In this document: positions 1-8,878 of the stretch, one piece after another
Layout: every line of letters starts with the position of its first letter
How positions within the stretch are numbered: position 1 is the stretch's first letter
From: Marinisporobacter sp.
GTDB lineage: Bacteria > Bacillota > Clostridia > Peptostreptococcales > Thermotaleaceae
Length of the DNA stretch: 64,000 nt
NCBI GenBank assembly: GCA_025210395.1
Contig: JAOARV010000032.1
Span: 83,215 to 147,214 of the forward strand
Direction: 5' to 3'
The notes under the pieces: model-generated
Databases searched by the model: none
Told to the model about the DNA's origin: nothing
What the model saw: the letters and a program-made list of their open reading frames with translations, nothing else
Program-made: the position numbers and the translations under genes

Positions 1-1185
1 AGAGGTGGATCTTCTGATGTATTTGTGGCAAAAATCAATGCCACTGGTACTAAGCTCCTTTATGCCACTTATCTTGGGGGAGAAGGTGAAGATGAAGGGA
101 AGGGTATTGCAGTAGATTCAGGGGGCAATGCTTATGTGGTAGGGAACACTAAATCAAGTAACTTTCCAACCCAAAACCCTATACAGCTTAGTTTTGGTGG
201 AGTACGTGATGCATTTGTAGCAAAGATCAATGCTACTGGTAGTGAACTTATTTATGCTACTTACCTTGGGGGGAAAGGTGAAGACAAAGGGAATAGTATT
301 GCAGTAGATTCAGGTGGAAATACTTATGTAACAGGTGAGACTTATTCTAATAATTTTCCAACCCAAAACCCTATACAACTTAGTTTGGGTGGAGACCATG
401 ATGGATTTGTGGCGAAGATCAATGCAGCTGGTAGTGAGCTTGTTTATTCTACTTATCTTGGGGGAAATGGAAATAATACATGCTATAGTATTGCAGTAGA
501 TTTAAATGAAAATACTTATGTAACAGGTGATACTAATTCAAATAATTTTCCAACAAAAAATCCTATGCAAGTTAGCAAAGCTGGACATTATGATGCATTT
601 GTAGCAAAGCTCAATGCTGATGGGACTGATTTTGTTTATTCTACTTATCTAGGGGGAACGAGTCTTGATATGGGCTATGGTATTACTGTAGATTCCAATG
701 GAAATGCTTATGTGATAGGCTATACTTTTTCAAGGGACTTTCCAACAAAAAAACCTATACAGCCTAGTCTTGGCGGAGCTTCTGATGCATTTATAGTGAA
801 GATCAATCCTACTGGGACTGACTTTGTTTATTCTACTTATCTTGGGGGGGAGAGTAATGAGTGGGGGGAGAGTATTGCAGTAGATTCTGATGGCAATGCT
901 TATGTGGTGGGAGAGACTCGTTCAAATAATTTTCCTACTAAAACTCCTATACAATCTAGTAAAGTTGGAAGTCAGGATATATTTGTAACGAAGATCAATG
1001 CTGATGGTTCTGCACTAGTGTATTCTACTTATCTTGGAGGGACAGGTAATACTAGAGGTAGTGATATTGCAGTGGATGCCAATGGAAATGCTTATGTGAC
1101 AGGTCTTACTGATTCAAGTGACTTTCCAACTGAAAATCCTATACAGGATAAGAAGGCTGGAAGTATGGACGCTTTCGTTTTAAAA
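1..1185 (+). repeat. 192-bp tandem coding repeats (SBBP units)
   Basis: The segment encoding YATYLGG/YSTYLGG recurs at about 61, 253, 445, 637, 829 and 1021, a constant 192-bp period (64 codons). Stretches around CTTATCTTGGGGG and GATGCATTTGTAGC are almost the same in each copy, as expected for copies kept alike by recombination. Confidence 0.85.
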
Positions 1186-1284
1186 ATTACGAAGGACTCT
1201 AAATCTACTACTACGAGAGGATTAGATTTTTCTAAAGTTTATCAAGACTTAAAAGAAAATAAAATCAACATTTTAAAACTTTAG
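1..1284 (+). CDS. SBBP beta-propeller repeat protein (5' end outside window)
   Basis: The frame is open from base 1, so the true start lies upstream; the ATG at base 25 is internal. The protein is a series of about 64-residue repeats, each with the motif Y-[AS]-T-Y-L-G-G, then an IAVDxxGNxYVxG stretch, NFPTxNPIQ and DAFVxKINxxG. This is the SBBP (seven-bladed beta-propeller) repeat of cell-surface or secreted proteins. At least six repeats are visible, then a short polar tail of about 30 residues with no membrane anchor or sorting motif. The function is unknown; adhesion or polymer binding is a guess. Any signal peptide would be outside the window. Confidence 0.85.
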   Translation, partial: RGGSSDVFVAKINATGTKLLYATYLGGEGEDEGKGIAVDSGGNAYVVGNTKSSNFPTQNPIQLSFGGVRDAFVAKINATGSELIYATYLGGKGEDKGNSIAVDSGGNTYVTGETYSNNFPTQNPIQLSLGGDHDGFVAKINAAGSELVYSTYLGGNGNNTCYSIAVDLNENTYVTGDTNSNNFPTKNPMQVSKAGHYDAFVAKLNADGTDFVYSTYLGGTSLDMGYGITVDSNGNAYVIGYTFSRDFPTKKPIQPSLGGASDAFIVKINPTGTDFVYSTYLGGESNEWGESIAVDSDGNAYVVGETRSNNFPTKTPIQSSKVGSQDIFVTKINADGSALVYSTYLGGTGNTRGSDIAVDANGNAYVTGLTDSSDFPTENPIQDKKAGSMDAFVLKITKDSKSTTTRGLDFSKVYQDLKENKINILKL

Positions 1285-1307
1285 AGGTGTATCCTTTTAT
1301 AAAGAAA

Positions 1308-1964
1308 TTAGTAAAGCTGAGTAGATAAAAGAGTTTTATCAGAGGATTCTTTTATTTTGATATAAGCTACAAAATTTTTAACGATTCTTGCAGTTATCCC
1401 CCAGATCGCATACCCATTGTATTCATAAAATAAAACGGGATATTTGCCTGTTCGCCAATGATAATCTTTTCCACTTGGAATCATATGAAATGGAAAAGAG
1501 TCAGGAATATGTGCTTCAAGGTTTATATAATGCTTTGAGGGTTCATTTTCTAAAAAGAAGCTTAATGGAACTGTAAATATTTCTGCTACTTCATCTTTAT
1601 TAAAATCTAAATTGTTAAGATGGATCTGAGAGATACTTCCTAAGAACGGATAAAGTATTATATTATAAGGTAAGACTAAAAAGTCTAAGGGACTAAAAAT
1701 CTCTATATGATCTGATGAAATATTTAATTCTTCACAAGTTTCTCGAATGGCACACATTTCTTTAGATTCGTTATTTTCCATTTTTCCACCTGGAAAGCAT
1801 ATTTCTTTTGGTTGAACCTTAAGATTACTTGAACGAACTTCAAATAAAAGTTCAAGTTCTTCTTTAACTTTAACAATAGGGACTAAAACTGAAAATTTTT
1901 CATATTTTCCTTCTGGATTGCATTGTTTATGCTTGAAAATTTTTTGAATTGTATCAAGACGCAT
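1308..1964 (-). CDS. Nudix hydrolase, CoA-pyrophosphatase (NudL/YeaB) type
   Basis: The Nudix box is visible as G-K-M-E-N-N-E then RETCEE, close to GX5EX7REUXEEXGU, though the final Gly is Asn. It is preceded by FPGGK, the signature of the UPF0035 subgroup that cleaves CoA and other nucleotide pyrophosphates in the cytoplasm. At about 218 residues it has the usual length. The frame can be extended to a GTG at 1973, but the start near 1964-1967 sits just behind AGGTGA and is preferred. The gene is transcribed away from the hydrogenase-regulator gene. The substrate is inferred from the family only. Confidence 0.78.
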   Translation of the reverse strand: MRLDTIQKIFKHKQCNPEGKYEKFSVLVPIVKVKEELELLFEVRSSNLKVQPKEICFPGGKMENNESKEMCAIRETCEELNISSDHIEIFSPLDFLVLPYNIILYPFLGSISQIHLNNLDFNKDEVAEIFTVPLSFFLENEPSKHYINLEAHIPDSFPFHMIPSGKDYHWRTGKYPVLFYEYNGYAIWGITARIVKNFVAYIKIKESSDKTLLSTQLY

Positions 1965-2165
1965 CATTATCACCTAACCAATCATAAAGTTAATGTTTAA
2001 GTTTATGTTCATGTTTAACAATAGTTGTTTATAGATTTTAATTATTGTATAAACATTTCTAATATTAGTATACGCTACTTTATCTAATTTAAAAACCATT
2101 TTGTAAGGTATATATTTTTTATGTATTGTCAAAAATACTTAAGAAAAAAAGAAGGGAGAGTCAAA

Positions 2166-2408
2166 ATGGATCATTTAAGTATTATGAGCATAAGAGTAGA
2201 TCACCGAACAGATTCTGCACCTCGTATGCAGGAGATTCTCACGAAAAATGGGGATATTATTGTTGGAAGATTGGGGATTCATGACCCAGATGAAGTAAAT
2301 CATGGTTTGATTACATTAAATTTAAGATCAGATATGGGCAGAATCAATAATATGATGGATCAACTAAAGGGACTTGAAGGGATAAAAGTAAATCATATGC
2401 AACCATAA
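2166..2408 (+). CDS. TM1266-like putative iron-only hydrogenase system regulator
   Basis: This is an 80-residue protein with an ACT/NikR-like beta-alpha-beta fold pattern and the family motif GD-x-I-x-GR-x-GI near residue 30, as in the TM1266 family found beside [FeFe]-hydrogenase maturation genes. The start at 2166 is chosen because GAAGGGAGAG lies just upstream and the length matches the family; the in-frame ATG at 2121 has no ribosome binding site. No hydrogenase maturation gene is adjacent, although a hydrogenase-like sensor lies at about 44-45 kb. A hairpin terminator follows directly. Confidence 0.75.
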   Translation: MDHLSIMSIRVDHRTDSAPRMQEILTKNGDIIVGRLGIHDPDEVNHGLITLNLRSDMGRINNMMDQLKGLEGIKVNHMQP

Positions 2409-2411
2409 TAA

Positions 2412-2446
2412 AAGGCAGATGTTTTTTCATCTGCCTTCATCTTTTA
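2412..2446. terminator. Bidirectional intrinsic terminator
   Basis: AAGGCAGATG and CATCTGCCTT form a 10-bp stem with a T-rich loop, followed by CATCTTTT on the plus strand and by TTTATTA on the minus strand. It separates the two convergent genes. Confidence 0.85.
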
Positions 2447-3802
2447 ATTTTTAAAACTATGAACAGGAGCAGGAATTCTTCCACCTCTATTGATAAAATT
2501 AGCACTGCCAAATTTATTGACAGCCATAATAGGAGCACTTCCTAAAAGACCACCGAATTCTACCTCATCTCCCAGAGTCTTTCCATAAACAGGAATAATT
2601 CTTACAGCAGTGGTTTTATGGTTGATTACTCCGATAGCTGCTTCATCAGCAATAATTGCAGCTATAGTTGTATCAGGCGTATCTCCTGGAATAGCGATCA
2701 TATCAAGTCCTACAGAGCATACACATGTCATAGCTTCTAATTTCTCAATAGTAAGAGAACCCATCTTTACAGCTTGAATCATTCCCTCATCTTCACTAAC
2801 AGGAATAAATGCACCACTAAGACCTCCTACATGAGAAGATGCCATGATTCCCCCTTTTTTAACTGCATCATTTAAAAGGGCTAGAGCAGCTGTTGTACCA
2901 TGTGCTCCACATCTTTCAATACCCATTTCTTCAAAGATTCTTGCTACACTATCACCAACAGCAGGAGTTGGTGCAAGGGATAAATCTAAGATGCCAAAGG
3001 GAACGTTTAATCTATTGGAAGCTTCCTTTGCTACTAATTGTCCTACTCTTGTTATTTTAAATGCTGTTTTTTTGATGGTTTCAGCAACTACATCAAAGGG
3101 TGCCCCCTTTACCTTTTCAAGTGCTGCTTTTACAACACCAGGACCACTAACACCTACATTAATAATAGATTCAGCTTCTCCTACACCATGAAAAGCTCCA
3201 GCCATAAAAGGATTGTCCTCTACAGCATTGGCAAAAACAACTAGCTTTGCACAGCCAATGCTTTCTTGATCTTTTGTAAGATAAGCTGTCTTTTTAATAA
3301 TTTTTCCCATATCTCGTACTGCATCCATATTGATTCCTGACCTGGTATCTCCAATATTTACAGAGGAACATACTCTTTCAGTAACAGAAAGTGCCTCTGG
3401 AATGGAATCGATCAAGATTTTATCTCCCTTAGAATATCCTTTTTGAACAAGGGCTGAAAAGCCTCCAATAAAATTTACTCCTACAGCTTTAGCAGCTTCA
3501 TCTAATGTTTTTGCAAATGCTATGTAGCTTTTATCATTACTTGTTTGAGCGATTAAAGAAATAGGCGTAACAGAAATTCTTTTATTAATAATAGGAATTC
3601 CTAGCTCTGTTTCAATATCTTCTCCAACCTTTACTAGATTTTCTGCATATTTTGTGATTTTATCATAAATTTTAATTCTTGATTGTTTTCCGTCTGTATC
3701 TGCACAATCTAATAGAGAGATTCCCATGGTGATCGTACGAATATCTAGCTTTTCCTTTTCAATCATTTGAATGGTTTCCATTATATTTTTGAATTTACTC
3801 AT
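2444..3802 (-). CDS. DUF711 / UPF0210 (PFL family) protein
   Basis: A soluble protein of about 452 residues matching the UPF0210 family throughout, for example the early [12 protein letters not shown], the central [13 protein letters not shown] and the Gly-rich [11 protein letters not shown] segment near the C-terminus. Its biochemical function is not established. The frame allows an ATG at 3811, but AGGAG lies at a good distance from the ATG at 3802. It is 15 bp downstream of an ACT-domain gene, and this ACT-UPF0210 pair is conserved in Firmicutes. Both genes lie behind a glycine riboswitch, so control by glycine is likely. Confidence 0.85.
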   Translation of the reverse strand: MSKFKNIMETIQMIEKEKLDIRTITMGISLLDCADTDGKQSRIKIYDKITKYAENLVKVGEDIETELGIPIINKRISVTPISLIAQTSNDKSYIAFAKTLDEAAKAVGVNFIGGFSALVQKGYSKGDKILIDSIPEALSVTERVCSSVNIGDTRSGINMDAVRDMGKIIKKTAYLTKDQESIGCAKLVVFANAVEDNPFMAGAFHGVGEAESIINVGVSGPGVVKAALEKVKGAPFDVVAETIKKTAFKITRVGQLVAKEASNRLNVPFGILDLSLAPTPAVGDSVARIFEEMGIERCGAHGTTAALALLNDAVKKGGIMASSHVGGLSGAFIPVSEDEGMIQAVKMGSLTIEKLEAMTCVCSVGLDMIAIPGDTPDTTIAAIIADEAAIGVINHKTTAVRIIPVYGKTLGDEVEFGGLLGSAPIMAVNKFGSANFINRGGRIPAPVHSFKN

Positions 3803-3817
3803 TATAATCATCTCCTA

Positions 3818-4090
3818 CTATGAAATTTTGTGCATAGAATCAAATATATCTTCATGTTGTATTTTAATAGACATGCTAATCTCTCCACCTAAAGAATCAA
3901 GCTTTTCTTTAATATCTTTAAAGCTTATTGCCATCTTTGATAAATCTACAATCATGATCATGGTGAAGTAATCCTGTAAAATAGTTTGGCTAATATCTAG
4001 GATATTAATACGATTTTCTGCTAAAATAGTAGACACCTTTGCAATGATACCAATTGTATCTTTTCCGATTACTGTAACAACTGCTTTCAT
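3818..4090 (-). CDS. ACT domain protein (UPF0237 family)
   Basis: A stand-alone 90-residue ACT domain, starting with the classic strand V-V-T-V-I-G-K-D and the helix GIIAKVSTILAENRINILD. ACT domains usually bind amino acids, and the UPF0237 family is related to the GcvR type of glycine regulators. The ribosome binding site GGGGAG is 11 bases upstream of the ATG. It is the first gene of a two-gene unit with the DUF711 protein, downstream of a glycine riboswitch. Glycine or another small amino acid as ligand is inferred from that context. Confidence 0.88.
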   Translation of the reverse strand: MKAVVTVIGKDTIGIIAKVSTILAENRINILDISQTILQDYFTMIMIVDLSKMAISFKDIKEKLDSLGGEISMSIKIQHEDIFDSMHKIS

Positions 4091-4144
4091 AAAATTTCAT
4101 CTCCCCTTTTGATTTTTTGTATATATAAAAATTTTTATAAAAAA

Positions 4145-4181
4145 TGTAAATAAAAAGAGACCAATCAATTGATTTGTCTCT
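4145..4181 (-). terminator. Terminator in the glycine riboswitch expression platform
   Basis: On the minus strand AGAGAC and GTCTCT pair around a self-complementary AATCAATTGATT core and are followed by TTTTTATTT. It lies between the glycine aptamer and the ACT gene, where a ligand-controlled terminator is expected. Confidence 0.75.
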
Positions 4182-4263
4182 GGAAAGTAAGATTATAAAT
4201 GAAAGAGTATATTGTATTTTTATGAAGGTATCACAAAAAAATAAATAATCTTTCATAATCAAT

Positions 4264-4400
4264 AATCCCCTGTCCTTTTACCTGAGAGTTTCGCCACATA
4301 AGTGGCTTTCCCCTTCGGTGCTCTTTAGAGTCTCTCCAGAGGCCCGTCTAATAACAGTCGAAAAATCTTCTGCTATCTTCAACCGGCACTATGAAATTAT
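4264..4400 (-). ncRNA. Glycine riboswitch (single aptamer with upstream ghost hairpin)
   Basis: Read on the minus strand, the conserved glycine-aptamer blocks are present in order: CCTCTGGAGAGAC, GCACCGAAGGGG, AAACTCTCAGGT and AAAAGGACAG. Only one complete aptamer is seen. Upstream, ATAGCAG and CTGTTAT can pair to form the small ghost helix often found with single aptamers. The element reads into the ACT-DUF711 operon and is followed by a terminator hairpin, which suggests control of transcription termination. In most described cases glycine turns the downstream genes on; the direction here is not proven. Confidence 0.93.
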
Positions 4401-4652
4401 GTAAAACATTGTAACATAATCTTACAATAAAAAGCAACCAAAAATTCAAAAAATACTGAAAAAAGTTATTGTTTGCTATAAGTATAGATATAAAAACCCA
4501 TCCAACTAGCTATTTCTTCATGATATAATACCAGTGTAGTGGGAAACCTTTCAGTTAAAAGATCATTGTATAAGGGATATGTTGGTGAAATCATAGGGAA
4601 TATTCATAAGAATAAGGGAACTATATTTGTAACAAAATCACCTAAAATATAG

Positions 4653-4684
4653 GGCTTATATCTAAAGAATATAAGTCTTTTTTA
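4653..4684 (+). terminator. Intrinsic terminator inside the operon leader
   Basis: GGCTTATAT and ATATAAGTC form a 9-bp stem (one G-T pair) with a 7-base loop, followed by six T residues. No gene ends upstream on this strand, so it is either an attenuator or the end of a short untranslated RNA starting near 4535. Confidence 0.7.
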
Positions 4685-4740
4685 AAAGGAGATTAGGAAA
4701 GGTTAGAGAATATGTAAAATATAAAGGGAAAAGAAATAAT

Positions 4741-4762
4741 ATTGTATAATCCTTTATACAAT
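4741..4762 (+). promoter_or_regulatory. Perfect inverted repeat overlapping a possible -10 box
   Basis: ATTGTATAA and TTATACAAT are exact reverse complements with a 4-base spacer (TCCT). The left arm contains TATAAT. Placed 20 bases before the start codon of the first operon gene, it looks like a repressor operator; the regulator is unknown. Confidence 0.45.
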
Positions 4763-4782
4763 CAAAAGACAGGGGGAGCAAT

Positions 4783-7083
4783 ATGAGAAAATATATTCAT
4801 AAAAGAAATCTTTTGATGCTACTAATGATTTTCATATGGAGTATAGGATTTTTTATGATGAGTTATGGTGAAGAAAAGTTTGACATAGAAGTAAAAGCAG
4901 GATTTAATGGATATTTTAAATATGGTCAAATGGCACCTATTGAAATAAAGATAAAAAATAATGATTTAGATCTAGATGGAAAAATTCAGGTACTCCTTGA
5001 AAATGATTCTGAACCCATGACATATACAGCCTTTAGCAAAAAAATAAATATTGCAAAAGGTACAACAAAAACTATAAATATGAAGTTTTTAGTAGATCAA
5101 GATATAAAGCCCTATGGAAGTAAATTAAGAATTGTTGATCATAATGAAAAGGTAGTCTTTGAAAAAGATATAAATATTACAGCTAAAATCAATTCTCCTA
5201 AGGAGAAGACTATAGGGGTATTTAGTGATGATATAGAAAGTTTACGTTATTTAGGATCAACATACATTACCCTTAATAATGGGAAGAAATCTTTTTATGA
5301 TGTAGAAACAATCAATGATGTTTTTTATGATGCAGAAATACTGGGAAATTTTAATGTAATTGTGATAAACAATTATCCTACACAAAAATATACAAAGGAA
5401 AAAATAGTTGCAATAAAGGAATGGGTGGATGAAGGAGGAACCCTTTTCATAGGAACAGGAGTCAATAAAGAGAAAACTTTAAAAGGATTAGAAGGGATCA
5501 TCAAGACCAATCCATTTGCAGAAGAGGATGATGATAAGAAAAAGGTAGCAAGTAGTTCTTTTGGAAAAGGAAAAGTTATTTTATCAAGCTTTGATTTAGG
5601 AATGAAGCCTTTTCTTGATGATAAAGAAAAAGAAGCGTTTATCAGTGAGACACTAGAAAAAGAGATAAAAGTTGACGAAAACAGAGATGAAAAAGAGGAT
5701 AGGGGATTTTCTCATGGATTGAGAAATTTTATAAGATATATTCCCCACAATCGATTACCTTCTATTTATATGATTTTTATTATATTAGCTATATTTATAA
5801 TACTTGTAGGACCTATTAACTACATGATTCTTAAGAAAATAGATAAGAGGGAAAAAGCATGGATAACCATACCTGCCATTGCAATAATCTTTTCTATTGG
5901 GATTGATCTATGGGGAATGGATACTACCTTTAAGAGAGCCTTTGCAAACAATATCTCTATCATAACAATCAATCAAGATACCCATAAAGGAAGATTAGAT
6001 ACAGCAACAGGAATGATGGCAGCACAAAAAGGAGATATAGATATTCAGGTAAAGAAAAATGTCCATATATTGCCTTTAGACAGATATAATCGATACGACT
6101 TTAAAAATAAAAAAGGAGCGGTTACACTAGAATATTTAGAAAATGAAGAAAAGCATATCATTATGAAAAACCAAGGTCTTTGGGATATAGAAACTATGTA
6201 TATGAAAAAAATATACGATTATGAAAAGCCTATAGAGATAAAGGTATCCTTAAAGAAGGATGAAATAGTAGGAAAAATAAAAAATTCATCCAATCTAAAG
6301 CTAGAGGATGCTGTACTGATTTATGGAAATGAATACGAAAAATTAGGGGATATAGAAAAGGGAGCATCTAAGGAAATTCAACTGATGTTTAAGAAAAAAA
6401 CAAACAAGAAACCTCAAAGAAATGGATATTATCAGATATTAGACGCTATTTATCCAGAAGATCAACGATCTTTAGGAAGTAGAATGAAAAATGCAGAAAA
6501 TGAAAAATCCTTAACCAATGTAATGAAAAGAGAAATATTAGGAAACGGATTTGAAAATTATTTAATGGATGGAAGAAGTGATACATTAAATATTGTTGCT
6601 TGGAACCAAGAGTCTATAGCAGAGGATATAAAAATTAATGGAAAAGTTGTAGATCGAATAGACAGAACACTAATCATCATACCTGCTGAGATTGATTATG
6701 TGAAAGGGACGAAGATAGAAATTCCAAAGGGCATGTGGCAGCCTAATGTGATAGATCGGGATAAGATGCACGTTGAATGGTCTGATGATATGTTATGGGG
6801 AGAAGGGTATGCAGTTTTTAGCATGAAGCCTCAAATCAATATGGAAATTGAAGCAATGGAGATCAGCTTTTCAAATTATCATGTAAATGAAAATTATCAA
6901 GTGTATATTTACAATTATCAAACTCAAGAATGGCAAAAATACGATCAAGAACATTTTACGATTCAGGGTGAAGACAAAGACAAGTACTATGATGAAAATA
7001 GGGGTGCAAAAATAAAAATAGATGCATTAGAGGATATGGATATAGAGATACCAGATTTTTCTGTAAAGGGGGCTGTGAGATAA
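4783..7083 (+). CDS. Large membrane-anchored extracytoplasmic protein of the MoxR operon
   Basis: A 766-residue protein with an N-terminal signal or anchor (about residues 8-28), an extracytoplasmic region with a GATase-like strand pattern around residues 145-285 (VIVINNYPT, GGTLFIGTG), then two membrane helices at about 328-350 and 362-380, and a long second extracytoplasmic part. I recognise no catalytic motif. Similar proteins occur beside ABC-2 transporters and MoxR/VWA genes. It starts behind AGGGGGAGC and ends in TAATG, overlapping the ATPase start by one base, so the two are translationally coupled. It may be an accessory subunit of the transporter; that is inference. Confidence 0.7.
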   Translation: MRKYIHKRNLLMLLMIFIWSIGFFMMSYGEEKFDIEVKAGFNGYFKYGQMAPIEIKIKNNDLDLDGKIQVLLENDSEPMTYTAFSKKINIAKGTTKTINMKFLVDQDIKPYGSKLRIVDHNEKVVFEKDINITAKINSPKEKTIGVFSDDIESLRYLGSTYITLNNGKKSFYDVETINDVFYDAEILGNFNVIVINNYPTQKYTKEKIVAIKEWVDEGGTLFIGTGVNKEKTLKGLEGIIKTNPFAEEDDDKKKVASSSFGKGKVILSSFDLGMKPFLDDKEKEAFISETLEKEIKVDENRDEKEDRGFSHGLRNFIRYIPHNRLPSIYMIFIILAIFIILVGPINYMILKKIDKREKAWITIPAIAIIFSIGIDLWGMDTTFKRAFANNISIITINQDTHKGRLDTATGMMAAQKGDIDIQVKKNVHILPLDRYNRYDFKNKKGAVTLEYLENEEKHIIMKNQGLWDIETMYMKKIYDYEKPIEIKVSLKKDEIVGKIKNSSNLKLEDAVLIYGNEYEKLGDIEKGASKEIQLMFKKKTNKKPQRNGYYQILDAIYPEDQRSLGSRMKNAENEKSLTNVMKREILGNGFENYLMDGRSDTLNIVAWNQESIAEDIKINGKVVDRIDRTLIIIPAEIDYVKGTKIEIPKGMWQPNVIDRDKMHVEWSDDMLWGEGYAVFSMKPQINMEIEAMEISFSNYHVNENYQVYIYNYQTQEWQKYDQEHFTIQGEDKDKYYDENRGAKIKIDALEDMDIEIPDFSVKGAVR

Positions 7084-8009
7084 TGCTTAAAATTGAAAAT
7101 TTGGCAAAAAGCTACGGAAAATTTAAAGCAGTCAATCATCTTTCTTTAGAGATTAAGGAGGGAGAAATATTTGGGTTTGTAGGACCTAATGGTGCTGGGA
7201 AAACAACAACTATGAAAATGATTGCCACCCTCTTAAAGCCTGATTCAGGAAAAATTTATTTAGATGGAGTAGACCTTTCTAAGGATTTAAAAGGAATTCG
7301 AGAAAGAATAGGATATATGCCAGACTTTTTTGGTGTATACGATAATTTAAAGGCTAGTGAGTATCTTGAATTTTATGGAGATGTGGCAGGACTTTCAAAG
7401 GATGAAATAAAAAATACGATAGATGATTTATTAACTTTAGTAGACCTTACCCATAAGAGGGAAGCTTATGTAGATTCTTTATCTAGAGGGATGAAGCAAA
7501 GACTTTGTCTTGCTAGAAGCCTTATTCATAACCCTAAATTATTGATCCTTGATGAACCAGCATCAGGAATGGACCCAAGAGCAAGGGTTCAGATGAAGGA
7601 GATATTAAAAGAACTAAAAAGAATGGGAAAGACCATCTTAATCAGCTCTCATATCTTATCAGAATTAGCAGAGCTTTGTGATAGTATAGGAATCATTGAA
7701 AATGGAGAGATTGTACAAATTGGCTCTGTGGATCAGATCATGAGAAAAGTTTCTAATCGTAACCTTATAAAAATAAAAGTATTAGAGCATATAGAAAGAG
7801 CTGTTACTTTATTAAAAGAAGAACCTTTGATTAATGAAGTTTTTACAGATGAAAATTATATAGAGATTTCTTTTGAAGGAGAAGAGAAGGATCTAACAAA
7901 AATAATTAAAAAGTTAATTAGTAATGATCTATGGGTTACTTCTTTTAGTCCTATTGAAAGGAATCTAGAAGAAATATTCATGAAAGTCACGAAGGGGGAA
8001 GAGGAATGA
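7083..8009 (+). CDS. ABC transporter ATP-binding protein (ABC-2 type)
   Basis: The protein has Walker A GPNGAGKTTT near residue 34, the signature LSRGMKQRL, Walker B LLILDEPASGMDP and a switch His in SSHIL, all in order, with a C-terminal 80-residue extension typical of ABC-2 exporters. It powers the membrane subunit encoded next, whose start overlaps its end by four bases (ATGA). The substrate is not evident. It is the second gene of the 4.8-16.9 kb operon. Confidence 0.92.
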   Translation: MLKIENLAKSYGKFKAVNHLSLEIKEGEIFGFVGPNGAGKTTTMKMIATLLKPDSGKIYLDGVDLSKDLKGIRERIGYMPDFFGVYDNLKASEYLEFYGDVAGLSKDEIKNTIDDLLTLVDLTHKREAYVDSLSRGMKQRLCLARSLIHNPKLLILDEPASGMDPRARVQMKEILKELKRMGKTILISSHILSELAELCDSIGIIENGEIVQIGSVDQIMRKVSNRNLIKIKVLEHIERAVTLLKEEPLINEVFTDENYIEISFEGEEKDLTKIIKKLISNDLWVTSFSPIERNLEEIFMKVTKGEEE

Positions 8010-8878
8010 ATCCAATGAATCCAGTATTAAAAAAGGAATTAAAAACAAGTATGAGAACTTGGAGAATGCCTGCTATGATCACTGTATATACCCTATTACT
8101 AGCAGGACTGCTATTGATTGTATTCATGGAGTCCTTTTCATCTTACCAGTATTATAGAGGTTTTCGACCTAGTTCTCTTCAAGGAATGTATTTTGCCATT
8201 ACAATCCTTCAATTAGTTTTAATAGGTGTAATCGTTCCATCTACAACAGCTAGTGGCATATCTGGAGAAAAGCAAAGAAGAACCTTTGATCTATTGATTT
8301 GTACAAGATTATCAAGTATTTCTATTGTTTTAGGAAAGCTGTGGGCAGCTCTTTCAAAGATGGTATTATTATTAATTGTGTCTATTCCTATTATTAGTAT
8401 GATTTCCTTATTTGGAGGAGTAGACCTTTATAATATTTTACTTTTGTATGGGTTTTACATGATTACAGCCATATTGTTCGGAAGCATTGGTCTTTTTACC
8501 TCTTCTATTTTTAAAAGAACCGTTACAGCTATTATTGTAAGTGGGTTGGTTATTTTATTCTTATCCATAGGAACCTTTATTATTGTGGGCTTGTGGTATG
8601 AATTTCATGGGTATAAGATGACTAGCACAGGAATTGTTTCTTTATTATATATGAATCCTTTTTCAGGACTAAGTGCTATATTAGATTATCAGTTTGGAGA
8701 AAGTCTGGATTTATTTAGAAACCTAGGGGTAAAGGGTTCAGTTTTAAAGCCAATGTATCTAAATATGAGCTTTGATTTGATTGTTTCTTGTATACTTTTA
8801 TATCTTACATCTTTAAGAATTAATCCAATGAAACAATTTAAATTTAGATTAAGGAAAAAGGATGAAAAAAATGCTTGA
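8006..8878 (+). CDS. ABC-2 type membrane permease
   Basis: A 290-residue integral membrane protein with about six hydrophobic helices. The pattern SGISGEKQRRTFDLLICTRLSS after the second helix is the cytoplasmic loop seen in ABC-2 permeases. It is translationally coupled to the ATPase before it and overlaps the coiled-coil gene after it by 17 bases. With a single permease gene, the transporter may be a homodimer or pair with the large membrane protein at the start of the operon. Confidence 0.88.
   Translation: MNPMNPVLKKELKTSMRTWRMPAMITVYTLLLAGLLLIVFMESFSSYQYYRGFRPSSLQGMYFAITILQLVLIGVIVPSTTASGISGEKQRRTFDLLICTRLSSISIVLGKLWAALSKMVLLLIVSIPIISMISLFGGVDLYNILLLYGFYMITAILFGSIGLFTSSIFKRTVTAIIVSGLVILFLSIGTFIIVGLWYEFHGYKMTSTGIVSLLYMNPFSGLSAILDYQFGESLDLFRNLGVKGSVLKPMYLNMSFDLIVSCILLYLTSLRINPMKQFKFRLRKKDEKNA

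Larger units (their letters stand above)
4401..4782 (+). other. Noncoding region upstream of the MoxR/VWA operon
   Basis: This 380-bp stretch has no plausible gene. It contains a TATAAT at 4524-4529 with no clear -35 box, a complete terminator hairpin at 4653-4684 pointing toward the operon, and a perfect dyad at 4741-4762 just before the ribosome binding site of the first gene. Together these suggest a leader with premature termination, or two successive promoters. Confidence 0.6.

Noticed and set aside
4005..4262. Minus-strand open frame of 85 codons ahead of the ACT gene
   Set aside because: It lies in the riboswitch expression platform and overlaps the ACT gene in another frame.
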